Positions 21,416 to 29,674 of a stretch of 55,828 nt of DNA are shown here, in pieces; positions within the stretch are counted from its first letter, which is position 1; every line of letters starts with the position of its first letter. The DNA is taken from positions 1-55,828 of the forward strand of contig CALKVK010000037.1 of the NCBI GenBank assembly GCA_937996235.1, given 5' to 3'. Made by a program: the position numbers and the translations under genes. The notes beneath the pieces are model-generated. The model ran no database searches. It was not told the origin of the DNA and was given only the letters and a program-made list of their open reading frames with translations. Source of the stretch: an uncultured bacterium. Its GTDB lineage: Bacteria > Planctomycetota > JAJSAM01 > JAJVHW01.

Positions 21416-21732
21416 GCGAACCCACGAAGGACGCACGCGAGGCGCGGACGAGCGTCATCGGCACGGTCGTGAGCGACCGCATGCAGAAGACGATCATCGT
21501 GCGGCGCGACCGCAAGGTGATGCACCCGCTGTACAAGAAGTACGTGCGGCGCACCTCCAAGTTCGTCGCGCACGACGAGGACGGGCGTGCACACGTCGGC
21601 GACGAGGTCGAGATCGTCCAGACCCGTCCGCTCTCGAAGACCAAGTGCTGGCGCCTGGTCCGCGTGCTGCGCGAGGCGCCGCGCGGTGAGGTCGTGACGG
21701 GCTCCGAGGACGTGGAGGAGGGGTTGTCGTGA
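21412..21732 (+). CDS. rpsQ: 30S ribosomal protein S17
   Basis: S17 is an early-binding protein of the 30S body. The 106-aa product has the OB-fold motifs GTVVSDRMQKTIIVRRDRKV and HPLYKKYVRRTSKFVAHDED, and GDEVEIVQTRPLSKTKCWRL. A GTG start overlaps the rpmC stop, and the last codons overlap the rplN GTG. The C-terminal tail of about 15 residues is slightly longer than in E. coli. Confidence 0.97.
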   Translation: MSEPTKDAREARTSVIGTVVSDRMQKTIIVRRDRKVMHPLYKKYVRRTSKFVAHDEDGRAHVGDEVEIVQTRPLSKTKCWRLVRVLREAPRGEVVTGSEDVEEGLS

Positions 21733-22097
21733 TCCAGCTCCACACCATGCTCGACGTCGCGGACAACACGGGCGCGAAGCGCGCCCAGTGCATCCGCGTG
21801 CTCGGGTCCGGCAATCGTCGCACCTGCGGAGTCGGCGACGTGGTGGTCTGCGCCGTGAAGAAGGCGCTGCCGCACGGAGCCGTGAAGAAGAGCGACGTCG
21901 TGCGCGCGGTGATCGTGCGCACACGCCACGCGGTGCGCCGCGACGACGGCTCGTACGTCCGCTTCGACCGCAATGCGTGCGTCATCGTGGACAAGGACGG
22001 CAACCCGCGCGGCACCCGCATCTTCGGTGCGGTCGCGCGCGAGCTGCGAGCGAAGAACTTCATGAAGATCATCTCGCTCGCTTCGGAGGTCGTGTAG
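21729..22097 (+). CDS. rplN: 50S ribosomal protein L14
   Basis: L14 lies at the subunit interface and is the docking site of the silencing factor RsfS. The 122-aa product begins MIQLHTMLDVADNTGAKRAQ and contains RTRHAVRRDDGSYVRFDRNA and GTRIFGAVARELRAKNFMKI, all family signatures. The GTG start overlaps the rpsQ end. Length is exactly typical. rplX follows two bases after the stop. Confidence 0.98.
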   Translation: MIQLHTMLDVADNTGAKRAQCIRVLGSGNRRTCGVGDVVVCAVKKALPHGAVKKSDVVRAVIVRTRHAVRRDDGSYVRFDRNACVIVDKDGNPRGTRIFGAVARELRAKNFMKIISLASEVV

Positions 22098-22099
22098 CC

Positions 22100-22429
22100 A
22101 TGAAGTTCTCGATCCGCGTCGGGGACACGGTGGAGGTCTGCCGAGGCAGCCGCAACCGCAACCCCGACGAGACCGACAAGCGGCGCGGGCGCGTGCTGCG
22201 CGTGGACCGCCCCGGCGGTCGCGTGATCGTCGAGGGCCACAACATGCGCAAGAAGCACCTGCGGAAGTCGCCGCAGCGCCCCCAGGGCGGCGTGCTTCAG
22301 CTCGAGGCGCCGATCGCGATCAGCAACGTGCTCGTCGTCTGCGACGACGGACAGGCGGTCCCGGTGCGCCGGGCGGCGCGAAACAAGGACGGCAAGGTCG
22401 TCCGCAAGGCGGACGCGCCGAGCGCGTGA
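22100..22429 (+). CDS. rplX: 50S ribosomal protein L24
   Basis: L24 starts 50S assembly and lies near the tunnel exit. The 109-aa product has the N-terminal KOW motif (RVGDTVEVCRGSRNRNPDET, then KRRGRVLRVDRPGGRVIVEG) followed by HNMRKKHLRKSPQRPQGGVL and PIAISNVLVVCDDG. The ATG is chosen two bases after the rplN stop; the same frame is open far upstream, which is a shadow. Confidence 0.96.
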   Translation: MKFSIRVGDTVEVCRGSRNRNPDETDKRRGRVLRVDRPGGRVIVEGHNMRKKHLRKSPQRPQGGVLQLEAPIAISNVLVVCDDGQAVPVRRAARNKDGKVVRKADAPSA

Positions 22430-22436
22430 GGACACG

Positions 22437-22991
22437 ATGATGGTGAAGCCGCGCCTGTTGGATCGGTATCAGAAGGAGATCGTCCCCGCGTTCATCCGCG
22501 AGCGTGGGTACACGAACATCCTCGCCGTCCCGAAGCTCGAGAAGATCGTCGTCAGCATGGGTGTCGGACGCGGGCACGAGAACAAGCGCCTGCTCGAGAC
22601 CGCCGTCGACGACCTGACGAAGGTCACCGGCCAGAAGGCCGTGGTGACCCTCGCGAAGAAGTCGGTCTCGAACTTCCGCGTCCGCGAGGGCCACGCCGTC
22701 GGCTGCATGGTCACGCTGCGTGGCGCACGGATGTTCGAGTTCCTGGACCGGCTGATCAGTGTGGCCGTTCCGCGCATCCGCGACTTCCGCGGACTCAAGC
22801 CCGGCTCGTTCGACGAGCGCGGCAACTACTCGATCGGGCTGGCGGATCAGCTCGTGTTCCCGGAGATCCAGGCCGACAAGGTCGAGAACTTCCAGGGCAT
22901 GAACATCACGGTCGTGATCCGGCGCTCGAACCCGGAGGAGTCGCTCGCGCTCCTGCGGATGTTCGGTGTGCCGTTCAGGGACGCGAACTAG
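22437..22991 (+). CDS. rplE: 50S ribosomal protein L5
   Basis: L5 binds 5S rRNA in the central protuberance. The 184-aa product contains RLLDRYQKEIVPAFIRERGY, VVSMGVGRGHENKRLLETAV, the core TGQKAVVTLAKKSVSNFRVR and GCMVTLRGARMFEFLDRLIS. It ends LLRMFGVPFRDAN. Two ATGs stand in tandem (22437 and 22440); either gives essentially the same protein. GAGGACACG precedes them. Confidence 0.98.
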   Translation: MMVKPRLLDRYQKEIVPAFIRERGYTNILAVPKLEKIVVSMGVGRGHENKRLLETAVDDLTKVTGQKAVVTLAKKSVSNFRVREGHAVGCMVTLRGARMFEFLDRLISVAVPRIRDFRGLKPGSFDERGNYSIGLADQLVFPEIQADKVENFQGMNITVVIRRSNPEESLALLRMFGVPFRDAN

Positions 22992-23001
22992 GAGACGCGA
23001 C

Positions 23002-23187
23002 GTGGCCAAGACCTCTCAGCGCATCAAGTCGGAGCGCGCCCCCAAGCACGCCGTCCAGCATCGCAACCGCTGCCGCCTCTGCGGCAGGCCGAGGGCGTAC
23101 ATCCGGAAGTTCCAGATCTGCAGGATCTGCTTCCGGAACAAGGCCCACCGGGGCGAGATCCCCGGCGTGATGAAGTCGTCCTGGTAG
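23002..23187 (+). CDS. rpsN: 30S ribosomal protein S14, zinc-binding (type Z)
   Basis: S14 belongs to the 30S head. The 61-aa product begins VAKTSQRIKSERAPKHAVQH (GTG start) and has two CxxC pairs in RCRLCGRPRAY and QICRICFRNKAHRGEIPG, so it is the short zinc-containing form, not the 100-residue zinc-free form. GGAGACGCGAC lies upstream of the GTG. It stands between rplE and rpsH in the standard spc order. Confidence 0.97.
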   Translation: MAKTSQRIKSERAPKHAVQHRNRCRLCGRPRAYIRKFQICRICFRNKAHRGEIPGVMKSSW

Positions 23188-23210
23188 CGGCGGAGACGGA
23201 GACCTCGCAC

Positions 23211-23609
23211 ATGAGCATGACGGATCCCATCGCGGACATGCTGACCCGCATCCGGAACGCGAACGCGATCCGGCGCCGGTCGGTGGACGTTCCGCGTTCG
23301 AAGCTGAAGGCCGGGATCGCGGACGTCCTGAGGCGCGAAGGCTTCATCTCGGACATCCTCGACATCGAGGCCGGACCGAACTCGGTGCTGCGTCTGCAGC
23401 TCCGCTACGGTCCGGACGGACGGCGCATCCTGCGCGACATCCAGCGCGTCTCGCGCCCGGGCTGCCGCGTGTACCGCAGCGTCGACGATCTGCAGGCGCC
23501 GCTCGACGGACTCGGCGTCTACGTCGTCTCCACCGACCAGGGCGTGCTCTCGGATCGCGAGGCCCGCGAGCGGCGCACCGGCGGCGAGGTCCTCTGCAAG
23601 GTCTACTAG
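23211..23609 (+). CDS. rpsH: 30S ribosomal protein S8
   Basis: S8 nucleates assembly of the 30S central domain and in E. coli represses the spc operon. The 132-aa product begins MSMTDPIADMLTRIRNANAI. It contains RRSVDVPRSKLKAGIADVLR and ends with the conserved GVYVVSTDQGVLSDREARER and GGEVLCKVY. The second Met (23217) is a possible alternative start. Length is normal. Confidence 0.98.
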   Translation: MSMTDPIADMLTRIRNANAIRRRSVDVPRSKLKAGIADVLRREGFISDILDIEAGPNSVLRLQLRYGPDGRRILRDIQRVSRPGCRVYRSVDDLQAPLDGLGVYVVSTDQGVLSDREARERRTGGEVLCKVY

Positions 23610-23658
23610 TTCGCACGGCCGCGGCCGCGGGGCCGCGACTCCTCACGGAGCCACTCTG

Positions 23659-24204
23659 ATGTCCCGGATCGGAAAACTGCCACTCAGCGTGCCGAAGGGC
23701 GTGACGGTGAACGTCGCCGGACGCGACGTCGTCGTGAAGGGCCCCAAGGGCCAGGTCACGTTCCAGCTGCCGGGCGGCGTACGCGTCGTCTCGGACGAGG
23801 GCGCCATGCGCGTCGAGCGCCTGTCGAACAGCAAGCACGACCGCTCGTGCCACGGCATGGTGCGGCGCGTCCTCGGCAACCACGTCGCCGGCGTCGTCGA
23901 GCAGTACTCGCGTACGCTCGAGATCGTGGGCGTCGGCTTCCAGGCGAACGTGCGCGGTCGAGCTCTGGCCCTGAAGGTCGGCTACGCGAACGAGATCGAG
24001 CTGCCGATCCCGGCCGGGCTCGAGGTCTCGACGCCCTCGGCGACCCAGATCGTCGTCAAGGGCTGCGACAAGCAGATGGTGGGGGAGTTCGCGGCGCGCA
24101 CGCGTCGTGTGCGCCCGCCCGAGCCCTACAACGGCAAGGGCATCCGCTACCTGAACGAGCGTATCCAGAAGAAGGCGGGCAAGTCGTTCGCCTCGGCGGG
24201 CTAG
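23659..24204 (+). CDS. rplF: 50S ribosomal protein L6
   Basis: L6 sits at the base of the L7/L12 stalk. The 181-aa product starts MSRIGKLPLSVPKGVTVNVA, shows the two repeated alpha/beta domains, and contains VGVGFQANVRGRALALKVGY and the C-terminal KGCDKQMVGEFAARTRRVRP plus PYNGKGIRYLNERIQKKAGK. Length and ends are typical. A 49-base gap separates it from rpsH. Confidence 0.98.
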   Translation: MSRIGKLPLSVPKGVTVNVAGRDVVVKGPKGQVTFQLPGGVRVVSDEGAMRVERLSNSKHDRSCHGMVRRVLGNHVAGVVEQYSRTLEIVGVGFQANVRGRALALKVGYANEIELPIPAGLEVSTPSATQIVVKGCDKQMVGEFAARTRRVRPPEPYNGKGIRYLNERIQKKAGKSFASAG

Positions 24205-24224
24205 CGAGCGGGGGACGGAGCACC

Positions 24225-24599
24225 ATGAAGCGCGCGGTCAAGAAGCGGCTGATGCACGAGCGGCGCAAGCGCCGCATCCGCGGAAAGCTGGCGGGCGATG
24301 CCGCACGCCCGCGTCTGAGCATCTCGCGTTCGCACAAGCAGATCTACGTGCAGGTGATCGACGACATCGCGGGGCGTACGCTGTGCGCGTCGTCGTCGCT
24401 CGCCCTCGGCAAGGAGGGCAAGCTCGCGGCAGCGAATGGCGGCGGGCTCGCCGGAGCGCGCGAGGTCGGCGCCGATGTGGCGCGCCGCGCACTGGAGGCC
24501 GGTATCCGGCAGGTGTGCTTCGACCGCAGCGGCTACCGCTACCACGGGCGCGTCAAGGCGCTCGCGGACGCGGCGCGCGAGGCAGGACTGTCGTTCTGA
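24225..24599 (+). CDS. rplR: 50S ribosomal protein L18
   Basis: L18 binds 5S rRNA with L5. The 124-aa product has a basic N-terminus (KRAVKKRLMHERRKRRIRGK), then ARPRLSISRSHKQIYVQVID and CFDRSGYRYHGRVKALADAA ending GLSF, the normal L18 C-terminus. The ATG at 24225 follows GGGGGACGGAGCACC. Length is typical. Confidence 0.97.
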   Translation: MKRAVKKRLMHERRKRRIRGKLAGDAARPRLSISRSHKQIYVQVIDDIAGRTLCASSSLALGKEGKLAAANGGGLAGAREVGADVARRALEAGIRQVCFDRSGYRYHGRVKALADAAREAGLSF

Positions 24600-24678
24600 G
24601 TCAGACGGACGGTTTTCGGAGCAGGTGGGCCGTGGCTCGGCACGGCCGGGCGTGGCCCGACGAAGGACGGATGAGCGC

Positions 24679-25185
24679 ATGAAGGACAAGTACGGCAACC
24701 TGGACTTCGTCGAGCCGGCCGGGCTCGACCTCCACGACAACGTCGTGAAGATCAACCGCTGCGCGACCGTCGTGAAGGGCGGCCGGCGGTTCTCCTTCAG
24801 CGCGCTCGTCGTCGTCGGCGACGGACGCGGCGTCTGCGGCTACGGGTTCGGCAAGGCGAAGGAGGTCCCGATGGCCGTCGAGAAGGCCGTGAAGGACGCC
24901 AAGAAGCGCCTGATCCGGATCCCGCTGGTCGGTGCGACCCTCCCGCACTCCGTCACCGGCCGCTACTGCGCGACCCGCGTGTACATGGGGCCGGCCGCGG
25001 CCGGTACGGGCGTGACGGCGGGGCCTTCGGTGCGCGCGCTGCTGGAAGCGGCGGGCGTGCACGACATCCTCACGAAGACGTACGGCTCGACGAACCCGGT
25101 GAACGTCGTCCGGGCCACGATGGACGGCCTCCTCCAGCTGCGCCGCAGGGAGCAGGTGGCGGAACTGCGCGGAGTGACGATCTGA
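24679..25185 (+). CDS. rpsE: 30S ribosomal protein S5
   Basis: S5 lies at the mRNA entry channel and affects decoding accuracy. The 168-aa product has the N-terminal dsRNA-binding-like domain (DNVVKINRCATVVKGGRRFS, FSALVVVGDGRGVCGYGFGK) and the C-terminal domain GPAAAGTGVTAGPSVRALLE with the usual ending. I chose the ATG at 24679 from the family N-terminus; GACGAAGGACGG lies 9-20 bases upstream. Its stop overlaps the rplO ATG (TGATG), leaving no room for rpmD, which usually stands here. Confidence 0.97.
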   Translation: MKDKYGNLDFVEPAGLDLHDNVVKINRCATVVKGGRRFSFSALVVVGDGRGVCGYGFGKAKEVPMAVEKAVKDAKKRLIRIPLVGATLPHSVTGRYCATRVYMGPAAAGTGVTAGPSVRALLEAAGVHDILTKTYGSTNPVNVVRATMDGLLQLRRREQVAELRGVTI

Positions 25186-25646
25186 TGGACATCTCGCAAG
25201 CGGTCGGCGTCGACGTCGGTCGGCGCTTCAAGCGTCGCAAGGGCCGGGGCACCGGCTCCGGGGCCGGCAAGACGGCGAGCCGCGGATCCAAGGGCGCGGC
25301 GTCGCGCACGGGGTTCGGCGGCCTGCTGCACCACGAGGGCGGCCAGATGCCGCTCATCCGGCGCATCCCGAAGCGCGGGTTCAGCAACTCGCTGTTCCGG
25401 GTCGAGTACGAGGCCGTGAACGTCGTCCAGCTGCAGGAGTTCGCGGGGGGGACGGTCACCATCGACGTCCTGAAGGACCGCGGGCTGCTGAAGAAGCGCA
25501 CGCAGCGCTACAAGGTGCTCGGCACCGGCGATCTGAGCGTGAAGGTCGATGTCGTCGCCGACGCGTTCAGCAAGTCGGCCCGCGCCAAGATCGAGGCGGC
25601 GGGCGGCTCTGCGACCATCTCGCCGGACGCCGGCGGGAACGCGTAG
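25185..25646 (+). CDS. rplO: 50S ribosomal protein L15
   Basis: L15 is a late-assembly protein of the large subunit. The 153-aa product shows the glycine-rich N-terminal region (KRRKGRGTGSGAGKTASRGS, KGAASRTGFGGLLHHEGGQM) and PLIRRIPKRGFSNS, then the globular domain ending with VVADAFSKSARAKIEAAGGS. Its ATG overlaps the rpsE stop by one base. secY follows after 15 bases. Confidence 0.97.
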   Translation: MDISQAVGVDVGRRFKRRKGRGTGSGAGKTASRGSKGAASRTGFGGLLHHEGGQMPLIRRIPKRGFSNSLFRVEYEAVNVVQLQEFAGGTVTIDVLKDRGLLKKRTQRYKVLGTGDLSVKVDVVADAFSKSARAKIEAAGGSATISPDAGGNA

Positions 25647-25661
25647 CAACCGGGGCGCCGA

Positions 25662-27050
25662 ATGATCGACAAGGCGCTGAACGTCTTCCGGGTCGAGGAG
25701 CTTCGCAAGAAGATCGTCACGACCCTGATCCTGCTCGCGGTCTACCGCGTCGGCTTCCAGATCCCGATTCCCGGGATCTCGCAGGAGCGCGTGCTCCAGG
25801 CGCTGGAGACCCTCGAGCAGGGCGGCGGCGGCGGCGGCGCGCTCGGCGGGCTCATCGGCACGTTCGGCGCGCTCTCGGCCGGCGGCCTGCTGTCGTTCGG
25901 CATCTTCAGCCTCGGTATCATGCCGTACATCTCGAGCTCGATCATCTTCAGCATCCTCGGCAAGGTCATCCCTTCGATCGAGAAGATGGTGAAGGAGGGC
26001 TCGCAGGGTCAGAAGCGGCTGAACCAGTGGATGCGCTGGGGCACGGTCCCGATCTGCCTGATCCAGGCGGTGTTCGTCATCGAGGGGATCGTCCTGCACA
26101 ACCGCTTCTTCCAGGGACTCGAGCCGCTCGTGTCACGCGCGGACTACACGGCGTTCCCGGGCCACTACTGGATCGCGTTCTACATCCCCGCGGTGATCTC
26201 CCTGACGGCCGGCAGCCTGTTCCTGATGTGGCTCGGCGAGCAGATCACCGAGTACGGGATCGGCAACGGCATCTCGCTGCTCATCATGGCGGGCATCCTG
26301 TCGCGCCTGCCCGAGGGCATCCATCAGCTCTTCATCGGGGGCGGGACCACGAGCACGCAGGAGGCGATCGCGTCGGGCGTGCTGAAGTCGGCGGCGCTGC
26401 TCGCGATCTATCTGGGCGTCTCGCTGGCCGTCGTCTACGTGACGAAGGGCTCGCGACGCGTGCCCATCCAGTACGCGCGCATGGTCCGCGGCCGCGGTGT
26501 GTACGGCGGCCAGAAGCACTACATGCCGCTCAAGGTCAACCAGGCGAACGTGATGCCGGTGATCTTCGCCGTGTCGCTGCTGGCGTTCCCGGGCATCCTC
26601 TTCAGCGAGGGCGTGCTCGGCTGGCGCTACGGGGAAGAGCTGTTCCACGACCACACCGGCTGGGTCTATACGGCGTGCTACATCGCCATGATCTTCTTCT
26701 TCTCGTTCTTCTGGGTGCAGCTCATGTTCCAGCCGTCCGAGATGGCGAAGAACATGAAGGAGTACGGCGCCTTCATTCCGGGCATCCGGCCTGGCAAGGC
26801 CACCGCCGACTTCCTCGACCGCGTGCTCGTGCGGCTGACGCTCGCCGGTTCGTTCTTCCTCACCGCGGTCAGCCTGCTGCCGAACGTCGTCTCGTCGAAG
26901 ATGGACGTCAGCCCCATGACCGCCAGCTTCCTCGGCGGAACGTCGATCCTGATCGTGGTCGCGGTCGCCCTCGATCTCGTCGACCGGATGAACGCCCAGC
27001 TGCTCATGCGGAACTACGAGGGGTTCATGAAGGGCGGAGGCGCCGGCTAG
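25662..27050 (+). CDS. secY: Preprotein translocase subunit SecY
   Basis: SecY is the inner-membrane protein-conducting channel; its partner SecE is also encoded in this window. The 462-aa product begins MIDKALNVFRVEELRKKIVT and has about ten hydrophobic segments. Plug and TM2 motifs GILSFG-like LLSFGIFSLGIMPYISSSII, the TM5-6 region ITEYGIGNGISLLIMAGILS, the loop VPIQYARMVRGRGVYGGQKH and YMPLKVNQANVMPVIFA, and TM10 (FLGGTSILIVVAVALDLVDR) are clear. It has its usual position between rplO and adk. Confidence 0.98.
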   Translation: MIDKALNVFRVEELRKKIVTTLILLAVYRVGFQIPIPGISQERVLQALETLEQGGGGGGALGGLIGTFGALSAGGLLSFGIFSLGIMPYISSSIIFSILGKVIPSIEKMVKEGSQGQKRLNQWMRWGTVPICLIQAVFVIEGIVLHNRFFQGLEPLVSRADYTAFPGHYWIAFYIPAVISLTAGSLFLMWLGEQITEYGIGNGISLLIMAGILSRLPEGIHQLFIGGGTTSTQEAIASGVLKSAALLAIYLGVSLAVVYVTKGSRRVPIQYARMVRGRGVYGGQKHYMPLKVNQANVMPVIFAVSLLAFPGILFSEGVLGWRYGEELFHDHTGWVYTACYIAMIFFFSFFWVQLMFQPSEMAKNMKEYGAFIPGIRPGKATADFLDRVLVRLTLAGSFFLTAVSLLPNVVSSKMDVSPMTASFLGGTSILIVVAVALDLVDRMNAQLLMRNYEGFMKGGGAG

Positions 27051-27061
27051 GCGCGACCGAC

Positions 27062-27628
27062 ATGAACCTGGTGTTCCTCGGTCCGCCCGGTGCCGGCAAG
27101 GGCACGCAGGCGGTTCGCCTGCGCGACGCGCTGCGTATCGCCCACGTCAGCACGGGCGACATGCTGCGTGCGGCCGTGGCTGCAGGCACGCCGGTCGGGC
27201 GCCAGGCGAAGTCCTTCCTCGACCGCGGCGCGCTCGTGCCGGACGAGGTCATCGCCGATCTCGTGGAGGAGCGCGTGCGCGCGGACGACTGCGCGCGGGG
27301 CTTCCTCCTCGACGGGTTCCCGCGCACGCTGGGTCAGGCCGGACTGCTCGACGCGGCGCTCGCACGGCTGCACCTGGCGCTCGACGCCGTCGTGCTGCTG
27401 GACGTGCCGGAGGAGGAGCTGTTCCGGCGGCTCACCTCGCGCGGCGAGGGGCGTTCCGACGACCGGCCCGAGGTGATCCGGCACCGCCTGAGCGTGTACC
27501 GCGAGCAGACCGAGCCGCTGCGTGCGCTCTACGCGGAGCGCGGCGTCCTGCGCGCCGTACCCGGTACCGGCACTCCCGACGATGTCGCCGCGCGCGTGAT
27601 GGCGGCGGTCGGCGGACCGCGCACGTGA
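27062..27628 (+). CDS. adk: Adenylate kinase (short form)
   Basis: Catalyses ATP + AMP = 2 ADP in the cytoplasm. The 188-aa protein has the P-loop GPPGAGKGTQ (residues 7-16), the AMP-binding region HVSTGDMLRAAVAAGTPVG and GFLLDGFPRTLGQAGLLDAA, and the LID-flanking RLTSRGEGRSDDRPEVIRHR. The LID is short and has no CxxC zinc site, so this is the small-LID type. It overlaps the GTG of map by four bases. The ATG is eleven bases after the secY stop. Confidence 0.97.
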   Translation: MNLVFLGPPGAGKGTQAVRLRDALRIAHVSTGDMLRAAVAAGTPVGRQAKSFLDRGALVPDEVIADLVEERVRADDCARGFLLDGFPRTLGQAGLLDAALARLHLALDAVVLLDVPEEELFRRLTSRGEGRSDDRPEVIRHRLSVYREQTEPLRALYAERGVLRAVPGTGTPDDVAARVMAAVGGPRT

Positions 27629-28380
27629 TCTCGACGAAGTCGTCCGAGGACTTCGCCGCGATGCGCGAGGCGGGGCGCATCGTCGCGCAGGTCCACGCCT
27701 GGATGCGCGAGCACGTGGTGCCGGGGGTGAGCACGGCCGAGCTCGACGCCGAGGCGGAGCGCATCATCCGGGCCGCCGGAGCCACGCCCGAGTTCAAGGG
27801 CTACCACGGCTTCCCGGCGAGCATCTGCGCCTCCGTGAACGAGGAGGTCGTGCACGGCATCCCGGGCCCCCGGCGGTTGCGCGAGGGCGACGTGATCGGC
27901 ATCGACGTCGGCGCGCGCATCCGCGGGTTCGTCGGGGACGGCGCCATCTCGCTGCCGGTGGGGCGGATCACGCCCGAGGCGCAGCGGCTGCTGGACACGA
28001 CGCGGGAGTGCCTCGAGCTGGCGGTGGCCGTCTGCGGCCCCGGCGTGCGGCTGTCCGCCATCGGCGCGGCCGTCCAGTGCCACGCGGAGGCGCGCGGCTA
28101 CACGCTCGTGCGCGAGTACGCCGGGCACGGGATCGGACGCCGCATGCACGAGGAGCCGTCCGTGCCGAACTACGTCGACGCGAGCCTGAAGCAGCGCGAC
28201 GTGGTGCTGCGGCCGGGCATGGCGATCTGCATCGAGCCGATGCTGAACGCCGGCTCGCGCGAGGTGAACGTGCTCGACGATGGCTGGACCGTCGTCACGC
28301 GCGACGGTAGCCTTGCCGCCCATTTCGAACACACGATCGCCATCAAGGACTCCGGTGCGGAGGTGATGACGCTCTTGTGA
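27625..28380 (+). CDS. map: Methionine aminopeptidase, type I
   Basis: Removes the initiator methionine from nascent proteins. The 251-aa product has all metal ligands: Asp94 (IGIDVGARIRGF), Asp105 (VGDGAI), His168 (YAGHGIGRRMHEEPS), Glu204 (CIEPM) and Glu235 (FEHTIAI), plus substrate His77 (VVHGIP). Length is that of the simple bacterial type without an N-terminal zinc-finger extension. The GTG start overlaps adk (GTGA) and the stop overlaps infA the same way, so adk-map-infA are probably translationally coupled. Confidence 0.98.
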   Translation: MISTKSSEDFAAMREAGRIVAQVHAWMREHVVPGVSTAELDAEAERIIRAAGATPEFKGYHGFPASICASVNEEVVHGIPGPRRLREGDVIGIDVGARIRGFVGDGAISLPVGRITPEAQRLLDTTRECLELAVAVCGPGVRLSAIGAAVQCHAEARGYTLVREYAGHGIGRRMHEEPSVPNYVDASLKQRDVVLRPGMAICIEPMLNAGSREVNVLDDGWTVVTRDGSLAAHFEHTIAIKDSGAEVMTLL

Positions 28381-28607
28381 GCGACGACGTTGCCCGGGTC
28401 AAGGCGGTCGTGCGGCAGCTGCTGCCGAACGCCATGGTGCGGGTGGAACTGGCGGGCGGACGCGGCCTCACCGGCCACGTCGCCCGTGAGGCTCGGGCCC
28501 TGCTGACGAGGCTGGTCCCGGGTGACGAGGTCGAGGTGGAGGTGTCCCGCTACGACGACGGCGTGTGCCGCATCGTGGGACGCCCCCGCGGGACGCGAGG
28601 ACGCTGA
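28377..28607 (+). CDS. infA: Translation initiation factor IF-1
   Basis: IF-1 binds the 30S A site during initiation and assists IF-2 and IF-3. The 76-aa product is diverged but aligns with the family along its OB fold: VKAVVRQLLPNAMVRVELAG, GHVAREARALLTRLVPGDEV, and VEVSRYDDGVCRIVGRPRGT, matching LPNxMFRVEL, GDxVxVExxPYD and GRIVxR of IF-1. The GTG start overlaps the map stop. The map-infA-rpmJ order supports the call. Confidence 0.93.
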   Translation: MSDDVARVKAVVRQLLPNAMVRVELAGGRGLTGHVAREARALLTRLVPGDEVEVEVSRYDDGVCRIVGRPRGTRGR

Positions 28608-28664
28608 CTCGCAGTGACGCAGGTCGGCGGCGACGCCGGCGTGAGGTCGGGCCGGGAGGCCGAG

Positions 28665-28778
28665 ATGAAGGTCAGAGCATCCGTCAAGCGCATCTGCGAG
28701 AAGTGCAAGGTGATCCGGCGCCGTGGCGTGGTCCGGGTCATCTGTGACGACAAGCGGCACAAGCAGCGGCAGGGCTGA
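28665..28778 (+). CDS. rpmJ: 50S ribosomal protein L36, zinc-binding
   Basis: A 37-residue large-subunit protein. It begins MKVRASVKRICEKCKVIRRR and continues with GVVRVICDDKRHKQRQG. The zinc ligands C-x2-C-x12-C-x4-H (CEKC, IC, KRH) are all present, so it is the C+ form. GGGAGGCCGAG lies just before the ATG. Too short for many ORF lists, but the sequence and its place between infA and rpsM leave no doubt. Confidence 0.97.
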   Translation: MKVRASVKRICEKCKVIRRRGVVRVICDDKRHKQRQG

Positions 28779-28862
28779 GCGCCCACGACGTCGTGCGGGC
28801 GAGCGCCCGCGCGGCGAGCGGGCAGCGCCGGCACGGCCAGGATCGCCAGGACAGAGGGTCAC

Positions 28863-29243
28863 ATGCCTCGAGTGAACGGAGTCGACATCCCCGCGAACAA
28901 GCGGGTGGACATCGCGCTGACGTACGTGTACGGCATCGGTCCGTGCATCGCGAAGCAGCTGCTCGACGAGACGAAGATCCCGCCGTCGATGCGCGCGCGG
29001 GAGCTGACGGACGAGCAGGTCTCGCAGCTCAACCAGCTCATCGAGCGCAAGTACGTCACCGAAGGTCAGTTGCGCCGTCAGGTGATGCAGAACGTGCAGC
29101 GCCTGAAGGAGATCCGCTGCTACCGCGGGCTGCGCCACATGCGGGGCCTGCCGGTGCGCGGCCAGCGCACGCGGACGAATGCCCGCACGCGCAAGGGCCC
29201 CCGCCGCACGGTCGCCCGCAAGAAGTCGGTGAAGGAGCAGTAG
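28863..29243 (+). CDS. rpsM: 30S ribosomal protein S13
   Basis: S13 sits at the top of the 30S head and bridges to the 50S subunit. The 126-aa product begins MPRVNGVDIPANKRVDIALT and contains YVYGIGPCIAKQLLDETKIP, then CYRGLRHMRGLPVRGQRTRT and NARTRKGPRRTVARKK, all diagnostic. Length is normal. rpsK follows after seven bases. Confidence 0.98.
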   Translation: MPRVNGVDIPANKRVDIALTYVYGIGPCIAKQLLDETKIPPSMRARELTDEQVSQLNQLIERKYVTEGQLRRQVMQNVQRLKEIRCYRGLRHMRGLPVRGQRTRTNARTRKGPRRTVARKKSVKEQ

Positions 29244-29250
29244 CAGTCCC

Positions 29251-29628
29251 ATGGCCAAGACGAAGAAGAAGGTCAAGCGCAACGTCCCGCGTGCGGTCGT
29301 GCACGTGCAGGCGAGCTTCAACAACACGATCATCTCGGTGACGGACCCGAACGGCGAGGTGCTGTGCTGGGACTCGGCCGGCACGATCGGCTACAAGGGC
29401 TCGCGCAAGAGCACTCCGTTCGCCGCGCAGAAGGCGGCCGAGCGCGTCGCCGAGAAGGCGATGAAGATGGGTGTGCGCGAGGCCGAGGTGAAGGTCAAGG
29501 GGCCGGGCGCCGGACGCGAGTCCGCGATCCGCTCCCTCGCGGCCAACGGCATCAAGATCCGGGTGATCGAGGATCGCACGCCGATCCCGCACAACGGCTG
29601 CCGCCCGCGCAAGCGCCGGCGCGTCTGA
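29251..29628 (+). CDS. rpsK: 30S ribosomal protein S11
   Basis: S11 lies on the 30S platform near E-site mRNA. The 125-aa product contains HVQASFNNTIISVTDPNGEV, GTIGYKGSRKSTPFAAQKAA, VKVKGPGAGRESAIRSLAAN and the C-terminal DRTPIPHNGCRPRKRRRV, the S11 signature. The N-terminus is basic (KTKKKVKRNVPR). A 180-base gap separates it from rpsD. Confidence 0.98.
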   Translation: MAKTKKKVKRNVPRAVVHVQASFNNTIISVTDPNGEVLCWDSAGTIGYKGSRKSTPFAAQKAAERVAEKAMKMGVREAEVKVKGPGAGRESAIRSLAANGIKIRVIEDRTPIPHNGCRPRKRRRV

Positions 29629-29654
29629 GGCGCGAAGGTAGGGTCCCCGGTGGA

Positions 29655-29674
29655 CCGCGCCGTGTGCGGCGCGG
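29655..29674 (+). promoter_or_regulatory. Hairpin in the rpsK-rpsD leader
   Basis: CCGCGCCG-TGTG-CGGCGCGG is a perfect 8-bp stem in the 180-base gap before rpsD. S4 is an autogenous repressor in E. coli and Bacillus, acting on an mRNA leader. This gap is the obvious place for such a site, but I see no recognised S4-binding pseudoknot, so the role is open. Confidence 0.3.
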
